Position numbers and translations under genes: made by a program. 20,150 bases of DNA from CAIYRG01 sp964494505 (GTDB lineage: Bacteria; Pseudomonadota; Alphaproteobacteria; Micropepsales; Micropepsaceae), in NCBI GenBank assembly GCA_964494505.1, contig CAZBRO010000047.1:1-20150 (forward strand), in the 5' to 3' direction. Under the pieces are notes generated by a model, which saw only the letters and a program-made list of their open reading frames with translations, had not been told where the DNA came from and made no database searches. Shown here one piece after another: positions 14,650-20,150 of this stretch. Position 1 is the first letter of the stretch. Each line of letters opens with the position of its first letter.

Positions 14650-17600
14650 TTACCAGTTCTTAAGCAAAGTGAGCCCGATGACGCGGCCCGTATCGGGTTT
14701 GAGGATATCGTAACCAGAAATGTTTCGTGTGCTGGTGCTTGGACCGTACTGGAATGGGGCGTGAATGCCCATGAGGTTTTGGACGGTGAGCTGAACAGTA
14801 ATGTTCTTGAGATAGTCGTTGGCGGGCGTGTCGCCGGTATTGTAGCCCAAGGACAAATCAAACGTGTACCAAGCTGGCTCGATATTGCTCCAATTGCCGA
14901 TGGCGCATGGAAGCGAGCCACCCCCTTGGGTGCCGCCGGCGACCGTGCATTGGTTGTTGACGTTAGGTGGGACGGGCCACGTATCGTAATAATGCGAGAT
15001 ATGGTTCACAAATCCGGTAACGGTCCATGGGCCATTGCTCCAGCCGAGCCGGGCCCGGTAAATGAATCGGGGCAGCGTTTCCACGCCGTTCTGCGCGATA
15101 CCTCCCGCTCCTTGAATGTTCTGGTCGAAGAGATCGATCACCGGGCCACCTGACAGCGTCTGGCTATATCGGTGCAGGTAGTAGGTCCCGGTGACGCCGG
15201 TGTTCCATGCGCCAAAGTCACCCAGATCGAAATTGTAGCTTGCGTTCCAGTCGATCCCTTGCACTTTGAGAAACCCCGCCCCAACCGTACTCCCGTCACT
15301 GATCCAATAGATGTTGGTCAGTTGGCTGACAGGCTCGGTGCTGTTCCGATCGAGCAGCGCGGCCTGGACCATTTTTTCGAATGGTGCGCAGGTCGCAGGA
15401 TTGGCGTTTGCCGCCACGGGGCATCCAAGGTCGCTTGGCACGATGAAGTGGAACCGTTGTAGCGGGTCGGCGAGATTGTTTGACGATGTTGCGGTGAATG
15501 CCAACAACGTGTTGTTGACCTTGACACTGTACCAGGTTGCCTGCACATCGAGACCGCGCAGGAACACCGTAGGTGCCAGTTCGAAGCCGACGCTATAATT
15601 GATCGATTTCTCCGGCGCGAGCGCCGTTCCGCCTTCGCGCGATGTGACCTGGTTGGTAGCGGCATTGACGTAGCCCCGCAATTCAGGGTGCGGCCCGCCG
15701 GCCCAGGTGACGCCGCCAGCATTCGTCGAGCCGCAGGCAAAACCTGCCGCGGCCAGCACCGCTGCGGTGCTGCCCGCAGCCGGTGCGCCATTTGTGCATG
15801 AAATGCCGATGGTAGACTCGCTGGGCAGGTTCCAGAACTGATTGGCGTCGCTGAGCACGGTGGAATATTCGCCGGCATTGGCGAAGCGGAAGGATGTTCC
15901 CCAAGAGCCTCGAATGGTGGCGCCGAGCATATCGTCCACTACCCACGTGAAGGCCAGTTTGGGATTGCTGGTGCCGCCCTTCAGCGTGCCGTTGTATTGG
16001 TCATGCCGCCATGAGAGTTCCAGATCGAGCTTGCGGAACAGCGGAAGATTGAAATTGTCTCCGAACACCGGGACGTCGACCTGGGTGTAGCCCGCCCAAA
16101 CTTGGTAGGGCTCCGAATCGTTGGTAAATGAAAAAGGCGTACCTGCCGGCGCGCCGGCATTATTACCGGTAAAGGCAAAGACGTTATCCGATTCGTACGT
16201 CCCGCCAACGGCCGCTTTGACCTGTCCAGCCGGGAGGTCGAACAGTGGGCCGTCGAAGCGCGCCCCTTTTTCCTCGATGCTGTATCTGTCGCCGACTTCG
16301 GACAGAGCTTGGATGTAGGCAAGGGTTGCGGGAGAATTGCACTGGAACTGGGTCACATCGCAGAACAGGTTTATGTAGGGGACGCTGGCCGGTTTGGTGA
16401 CGCCACCCACCGTGCTCCCGAGCGCGACGTTGACGGCATTATCGTTGACAATGTTTCTCTGGACTTGGTTGGACTCATAACTACGGGAGTCAAACAGTTG
16501 CCCGCTCCAACCTCCCGGAAGGTCGAGGTTCAAACCGTACTGATAACGATATGACAGTTCAAAGGCCGGAGTGTTGGTCGGAACCTCGTGAGCAAAATCA
16601 TAGGAAACACGCAAATTGTTGGGAGCGTTAGTCGGATAATAGGGATTGGTTGTGGGTACGGCGAAGGTCTTTATGTCGTTTATGAACCCTCCGGCAGCAA
16701 ATGCGGGAGACAATTCCTGGACCCTGCGATTGCTATAGAAGCCGGTGGCGAAGAAGGAAATTCCGGGCACTACCCTTTGGTCGAAGGTGGCTACAAAGGA
16801 ATTTTTCTGCTGGGCCGCCAATTCCCACGCTTGTTTCAAAGGATCAATTACATTTTGAGTGCCCTGATTGCCCGCATTCGCACTGAAAGCCGCCCAGTTG
16901 ATCGTGGCGGCGCTCGAAGGAAGGGTCGGGCCCAGACCGCCCGGGAAGTTAGTTCCGACACCGTGGGGGATGGCCCAGCAATTGGTGCAGTTTACGGTGC
17001 TGCTCGACGGCGCGCCGGTGGAAATCGTACCCGGTATCGATGAGGCGAGCGGAATCTGATTGTCCAGGCCCCAAGGCGTGTAATTGGCGGTGTATTTCGA
17101 GTGGGAATTGCCCGGGACCATCCCCTCATCGATCCATTCATAGGTCAAGGTTAGATCACCACCATCCCAGGTGCGGCCGTACAATTGCGACGCTTGATAC
17201 TGTACGCCGCCGCCGCCTGCCGGCGCCTGGACATGCAGCAAGGTGACCGCGCCATCGTATCCGCGCTTGAGCACGACATTGATCACTCCGGCTATGGCAT
17301 CCGACCCGTAAGTGGCCGACGCGCCGTCGGCGAGGATATCCACTCGATCCAGCGCAAGTGCCGGAATGATCGAGGGGTCGATTGCACAAATACCGTCAGC
17401 TTGCGGGGGAAAGCGCACGCCATCGACCATCAACAGTGTGCGCGGACCGGTCTGATCGAGGCCGCGGATATTGACGCGCGTCTCGCGTTCCTGATGGCCG
17501 TTGGAATTGACCGCGGACGGCCCCGGCGCGACGTTGGCGGAAGGAACGGTTCGAAAGAGATCGCCGATGGTGACGTTGCCGGTCTCAGTGAAATCCTGAG

Positions 17601-17811
17601 AGCCCAGATTGGTCACAGGGACGCCGACCGCTGCAGCGCCATGAATCAACGAGCCGGTGATCAGGACTTGCTCCGGCGCCGTTTCGGGCTGCGCTTGCGC
17701 CATCTGCGCTTGCGCAGTCATCTGCTGCGCCTGTGCCGGAAGGGCGTTGATCAATGTGATAAGCGATGCGGATCCCATCAGGGCCGCGAATTTGCCCGTT
17801 GTCGGATTCAT
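14650..17811 (-). CDS. TonB-dependent outer-membrane receptor
   Basis: This encodes 1053 residues from the ATG at 17811, with GGGGAG seven nt upstream; a start 22 codons further up (17877) lacks such a site. A signal peptide with an A-Q-A end is followed by a Gln/Ala-rich linker and a TonB-box-like EQVLITGSLIHG. The plug domain has FTETGNVTIGDLFRTVPSAN, the RTLLMVDGVRFP block and VDILADGASATYGSDAIAGV. A long 22-strand-type barrel follows, with Tyr/Trp-rich strands, and the C-terminus is RVIGLTLLKNW with a terminal aromatic. The length is usual for large alphaproteobacterial receptors. It imports a scarce substrate (siderophore, cobalamin, glycan or peptide) using TonB energy; the sequence does not show which. 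No FecI/FecR-type regulator or ABC importer is nearby. Confidence 0.95.
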   Translation of the reverse strand: MNPTTGKFAALMGSASLITLINALPAQAQQMTAQAQMAQAQPETAPEQVLITGSLIHGAAAVGVPVTNLGSQDFTETGNVTIGDLFRTVPSANVAPGPSAVNSNGHQERETRVNIRGLDQTGPRTLLMVDGVRFPPQADGICAIDPSIIPALALDRVDILADGASATYGSDAIAGVINVVLKRGYDGAVTLLHVQAPAGGGGVQYQASQLYGRTWDGGDLTLTYEWIDEGMVPGNSHSKYTANYTPWGLDNQIPLASSIPGTISTGAPSSSTVNCTNCWAIPHGVGTNFPGGLGPTLPSSAATINWAAFSANAGNQGTQNVIDPLKQAWELAAQQKNSFVATFDQRVVPGISFFATGFYSNRRVQELSPAFAAGGFINDIKTFAVPTTNPYYPTNAPNNLRVSYDFAHEVPTNTPAFELSYRYQYGLNLDLPGGWSGQLFDSRSYESNQVQRNIVNDNAVNVALGSTVGGVTKPASVPYINLFCDVTQFQCNSPATLAYIQALSEVGDRYSIEEKGARFDGPLFDLPAGQVKAAVGGTYESDNVFAFTGNNAGAPAGTPFSFTNDSEPYQVWAGYTQVDVPVFGDNFNLPLFRKLDLELSWRHDQYNGTLKGGTSNPKLAFTWVVDDMLGATIRGSWGTSFRFANAGEYSTVLSDANQFWNLPSESTIGISCTNGAPAAGSTAAVLAAAGFACGSTNAGGVTWAGGPHPELRGYVNAATNQVTSREGGTALAPEKSINYSVGFELAPTVFLRGLDVQATWYSVKVNNTLLAFTATSSNNLADPLQRFHFIVPSDLGCPVAANANPATCAPFEKMVQAALLDRNSTEPVSQLTNIYWISDGSTVGAGFLKVQGIDWNASYNFDLGDFGAWNTGVTGTYYLHRYSQTLSGGPVIDLFDQNIQGAGGIAQNGVETLPRFIYRARLGWSNGPWTVTGFVNHISHYYDTWPVPPNVNNQCTVAGGTQGGGSLPCAIGNWSNIEPAWYTFDLSLGYNTGDTPANDYLKNITVQLTVQNLMGIHAPFQYGPSTSTRNISGYDILKPDTGRVIGLTLLKNW

Positions 17812-17824
17812 AATATCTCCCCGT

Positions 17825-17840
17825 GTGCCGTGATCGGCAC
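17825..17840 (-). promoter_or_regulatory. Small hairpin in the receptor leader
   Basis: GTGCCG-TGAT-CGGCAC is a perfect 6-bp inverted repeat immediately upstream of the ribosome site of the TonB-dependent receptor. It could affect translation or be a chance repeat. No known riboswitch is recognised here. Confidence 0.3.
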
Positions 17841-17991
17841 TTTCACGTTGTGGTAGAAATCCTAAGGACTCACACACACCGGGCTTAGCATCCCCTCTAG
17901 CCCGTCCCTACGGTCCGATTGCGCTTCGCGCGCACGTCGCATTTGTAATTGACGCTTCCTCTTTGGCGCGAACACTTCCACATCAAATAGA

Positions 17992-18003
17992 AACTTTAAA
18001 GTT
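17992..18003. promoter_or_regulatory. 12-bp AT-rich palindrome
   Basis: AACTTTAAAGTT is a perfect palindrome in an AT-rich patch about 180 nt upstream of the receptor start. Its position suits an operator or the upstream part of a promoter. No specific regulator is recognised. Confidence 0.3.
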
Positions 18004-18038
18004 GGGATATCATTACGCTCAGGTCACGTTCCGCATGA

Positions 18039-18142
18039 GACATATTTGCCATACTTTGCTATTACACCTTGATCTCGATGTTCTGGTACTTCGGATTCCT
18101 GGAACATCACATTGAGGCCGGCGATTCCAAGTCGCAGGCTGA
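18039..18142 (+). pseudogene. 3' tail of a lost gene
   Basis: After an in-frame TGA at 18036, the frame reads DIFAILCYYTLISMFWYFGF, then LEHHIEAGDSKSQAD and stop at 18140-18142. A hydrophobic membrane-like segment followed by a polar tail, ending three nt before a classic terminator, looks like the last 34 residues of a membrane protein whose 5' part is gone. It could instead be a 22- or 25-residue small membrane protein starting at 18078 (ATG) or 18069 (TTG), but no ribosome site precedes either. The parent family is not recognised. Confidence 0.4.
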
Positions 18143-18145
18143 TTG

Positions 18146-18182
18146 AGGCCCGCGGTCTTCCCACCGCGGGCCTTTTTTTTTT
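18146..18182 (+). terminator. Rho-independent terminator, rightward
   Basis: AGGCCCGCGGT at 18146-18156 pairs perfectly with ACCGCGGGCCT at 18163-18173 around a 6-nt loop and is followed by ten T residues (18173-18182). It is a textbook terminator for plus-strand transcription. The only plus-strand coding sequence before it is the short gene tail at 18039-18142, so it could also end a small RNA. Confidence 0.9.
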
Positions 18183-18634
18183 CGCGGCTAAGCAATGTCA
18201 TGATGCAAAGAGAAATCCTTCCTCTGAGAATCAGTGTAGCGCGAACGGCATCGTAAATTGCCTTCACGATGCCTTGGCCTTGGTTGTCTACTTATGGGCG
18301 CCGCACCCGCTCTACATTGGTTCCGAATTACCAACACATTGGGGTTCCCCAATCTCGGTGACATCTGCCCAACCAAGAGCATTGTTTTCCGGTTACGGTC
18401 ATTCGAGCGGAAACTGTTGCACCCATTGCCGGCAATCACATCGGTGCCAGCCGGCCCGCCTTGTTCATGTCTCAGTGGCTCGGTGGTTCGGATGGGTGCA
18501 GCGATGAGGCATAAGTCCGAACCGCAGACGCAAATTACAGAAATTCGCACGGTCGCGTCGGTGGGAAATCGAGGTTAAATTCGGACCCCGCGGCACTGAC
18601 GGCTTCAGGCTGATGGCGGGTGCGGGTGCGGAGA
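18183..18634. other. Region without a recognisable gene
   Basis: Frames of up to about 120 codons cross this stretch on both strands, but they are Arg/Pro/Ser-rich and have no start context or known motif. Given the gene fragments on both sides, it is probably decayed coding or rearranged DNA. Confidence 0.45.
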
Positions 18635-18769
18635 TTCGCCGCGCCGCCAGATGTGATCACGTTGAGCGGCCACGGCGAGGTCGAACTTATCGCCGGAACA
18701 AAGATCGAGCTTGGGCCCGGCAGCATTGACCTCGCGGAAGACCTGACCGGCGAGGGTCACATCACTTGG
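18635..18769 (+). pseudogene. Cupin-domain protein fragment
   Basis: The frame reads FAAPPDVITLSGHGEVEL, then IAGTKIELGPGSIDLAEDLT and GEGHITW. This matches the C-terminal part of small cupin proteins, which have a (V/I)ITLSGE.E(V/I) strand, an LGPGSI.LAED.TG turn and GHIT. The N-terminal half with the first metal-binding motif is absent: an in-frame TGA lies at 18611-18613, and only seven codons separate it from the match. After GHITW the frame runs on with no cupin-like end. It is therefore a gene piece, not a working cupin. It lies next to the SDR piece of the following chimera on the opposite strand. The family call comes from pattern memory. Confidence 0.6.
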
Positions 18770-18844
18770 TGCTCGGTCCGCATTGCGCTTCGATACACTA
18801 TCCCGACGTTGGGGGGCGTCGTGATCGCATGCTGCCAAGTATTG

Positions 18845-19624
18845 TCACTTCGGCGCGAGTTCACCGTACCAATAGGCAGCGGTGACCCCACCATCCTTCA
18901 GGAAGTCGCTGCCGGTGATGAACCCGCCATCCGTGCCCATCAGCAGCGCGCCAACAGTTCCAACCTCGTCACGCGTCCCGGCGCGTCCGGCGGCAGACAA
19001 TTCGATCATCCGCCGATACCCTGCACCACGCGGGCCGGTCAGTTCGTCCTTGGCGAGCGGGGTTACGATGATGCCAGGACTGATCGTGTTGACCCGCGTA
19101 CCGCGCTTGCCCCAGCGCACCGCCTCGGCCATGACGCGCAGCCCCGCCCGGAGGTAATGCCCCGGAAACATCGCGCTCTTATCCCGGCGATGTGCGGTGT
19201 ACACCACCGTGTCGCCCGGCTCGACATTCGGAAACACGATCACCCGTTGCTTGGCATCCGAAAACATCGGCAGTTGCGACGCGCCCGGCGGCTGGCGCGT
19301 GATAATTGCGCCCTTATCGACTGCGATCTTCCGGCCGTCCGCTTTCTGCGTGTAGGCCTCGACAATATCGACATCCTGCATGGATTCGATGTAGCCGATC
19401 GGCAGTTGCGCCAGTTGCGTAATTGCGGCGGCGGTCAGAATCTGTGTCTCATTGTGAATCGTTTCGATGGCGGTGCCATTCGCCTGAATTTCGATCTTGT
19501 CGATTTGGGCCCGGATGCGCGCAGGAATGTTCTGGGTTTGAGCAGGTGCTGCGCCCGAAATTGCCGCAACCGCTACAGAAATTGCCGCCGTGCCCCAAAG
19601 CCGCAATTTCAGGTTCGTATGCAT
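18845..19624 (-). pseudogene. Chimera: DUF3857 N-terminus fused to SDR C-terminus
   Basis: This is an open frame of 259 residues with GAGGG eight nt before its ATG. Residues 1-29 are a signal peptide (AAPAQTQNIPA region). Residues of about 30-157 match DUF3857, the N-terminal domain of exported transglutaminase-like proteins: IETIHNETQILT, VDIVEAYTQKADGRKIAVDK, VIVFPNVEPGDTVVYTAHRR. From about residue 160 the protein becomes the C-terminal third of a short-chain dehydrogenase: LRVMAEAVRWGKRGTRVNTI, SPGIIVTPLA, DEVGTVGALLMG, FITGSDFLKDGG. The TGxxxGxG and YxxxK motifs of SDRs are absent, as is the transglutaminase part of the DUF3857 protein. Neither half can do its normal job, so this is a recombination product. 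It might still be made and exported. Confidence 0.8.
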
Positions 19625-20150
19625 GGATCAGCCCTCACTCCGTCAGTGGCCTTAACAGGGGGCGGGATCGATTTGTGTTTTCGATGATTTGGGATGCGAT
19701 CGTTCCGAATGTCGAGCCGCCCGGACTCTGCCTCCCCGAGCATTCGCTGAGCGTTGTAACCGAGCCAAAAGATCGTGATTGCGGGGCGAAGTTTCTCACA
19801 TGTTTTCCGAAGTTAATCCGAGGGGCAGGGACGGTCACGGGGACTTCTTTGACGGTGACAGTACCGCCACGCCACGTAAGGGGTTACGCCGCGATGCGGC
19901 CCAATCGCGGCAAGTCTAGGAGCGTTGCGAGCGCCACCACGAGCGCCACCGCTGGCCGCGCGCGGCGCAGCGCAATGAACACCGCGATCGCTGTGGGAAC
20001 GCTCGCGGTCAGGATGACGACGAAGCAGGACGCGCAAGCGCAATTTCATCATCGCGCTCGCGGCGGCAACCGGAGTGGCTGACGTTCTTGCCTACGCGCG
20101 CGAGGAAGATTGACAAATGTCAATAACCTACCAGGGGCTGTCAGCTAGAG
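19625..20150. other. Right-end region without a convincing gene
   Basis: No complete gene is recognised. On the minus strand, 19884 to about 20030 encodes a hydrophobic stretch (CFVVILTASVPTAIAVFIAL, then RRARPAVALVVALATLLDLP) ending at a TAA. Two in-frame stop codons lie just upstream of it, and it could be joined to a start at 20052 only by a frameshift, so it may be a decayed small membrane protein. A 12-nt near-repeat (ACGAGCGCCACC) lies around 19930-19950. Confidence 0.4.
20109..20124. promoter_or_regulatory. Palindromic operator-like site
   Basis: ATTGACA-AA-TGTCAAT is a perfect 7-bp inverted repeat with a 2-nt centre, in an AT-rich patch near the right end. The shape suits a dimeric repressor such as TetR- or MarR-type proteins, and TTGACA also matches a -35 element. 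It probably belongs to the promoter of a gene beyond the window. Confidence 0.4.

Noticed and set aside
17185..17856. Plus-strand frame of 223 codons
   Set aside because: It is antisense to the plug domain of the TonB-dependent receptor, whose motifs are unmistakable; the plus product is Arg/Asp-rich with no family motif.
18093..18117. GGAAC plus CGAT spacing resembling an EcfG stress promoter
   Set aside because: The -10 half should be CGTT; it reads CGAT here and lies inside the gene tail just before a terminator.
18620..19687. Plus-strand frame of 355 codons
   Set aside because: From about 18845 onward it is the antisense of the DUF3857-SDR chimera, whose minus-strand protein is clearly family-like. 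Only the cupin-like first 50 codons of the plus frame are meaningful.
1..20150. CRISPR array, tRNA, rRNA or insertion sequence
   Set aside because: I saw no regularly spaced repeats, cloverleaf or rRNA-like sequence, transposase motifs or paired terminal repeats. The broken genes at 18.0-19.6 kb show no IS ends that I can recognise.

Overview
The window is GC-rich bacterial DNA from a Gram-negative organism. It encodes a TonB-dependent receptor, an outer-membrane porin, outer-membrane lipoproteins, an MlaC-type periplasmic lipid carrier and many Sec signal peptides. Codon use, GTG/TTG starts and the look of the small and secreted proteins suggest an alphaproteobacterium, perhaps of the Hyphomicrobiales (Bradyrhizobium-like) group. 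This is inference: there is no rRNA or other marker to settle it.

Layout. 1-648 has no convincing gene but carries a strong leftward terminator. 649-2467 (+) is a compact three-gene set of secreted proteins of unknown function: a small lipoprotein, a protein with a possible small beta-barrel domain, and a short Cys-pair protein. 2645-5037 (-) is a leftward group of an MlaC-type carrier, a sterol-desaturase-family membrane hydroxylase whose N-terminus has no normal start codon, and a DUF6134-like exported protein. 5682-9875 (+) is a tight four-gene operon: OmpR-type response regulator, beta-barrel porin, very short PstS-like binding protein, and membrane histidine kinase. 10235-13332 (+) is a second operon: thioredoxin-like TlpA/ResA protein, DUF4266 lipoprotein, DUF3570 outer-membrane barrel, and an ApbE-type FAD:protein FMN transferase. 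13388-14390 holds a receiver-only response regulator (-), a possible overlapping small ORF (+) and a 55-residue acidic small protein (+) followed by a perfect 14-bp hairpin. 14650-17811 (-) is a large TonB-dependent receptor. 17.9-19.65 kb is a graveyard of gene pieces: a 3' gene tail with its own terminator, a cupin fragment, and an in-frame chimera of a DUF3857 protein and the C-terminus of a short-chain dehydrogenase. 19625-20150 has no convincing gene.

How the genes work together. The most interesting unit is 10235-13332. The DUF3570 protein contains D-S-V-T-G-A-T, which fits the known ApbE flavinylation consensus D-x-x-(S/T)-G-A-(T/S), and the ApbE gene is in the same operon together with a thiol-redox protein and a Cys-ending lipoprotein. 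A flavinylated outer-membrane or envelope redox system is a reasonable hypothesis. The 5682-9875 operon looks like a self-contained sensing and uptake unit for a small anion-like solute: kinase and regulator flank a porin and a one-domain binding protein. The 2645-5037 genes suggest lipid or envelope maintenance. The chimera at 18845-19624 joins an intact export signal to an SDR piece that lacks both its cofactor-binding and catalytic motifs, so it is best read as a recombination scar.
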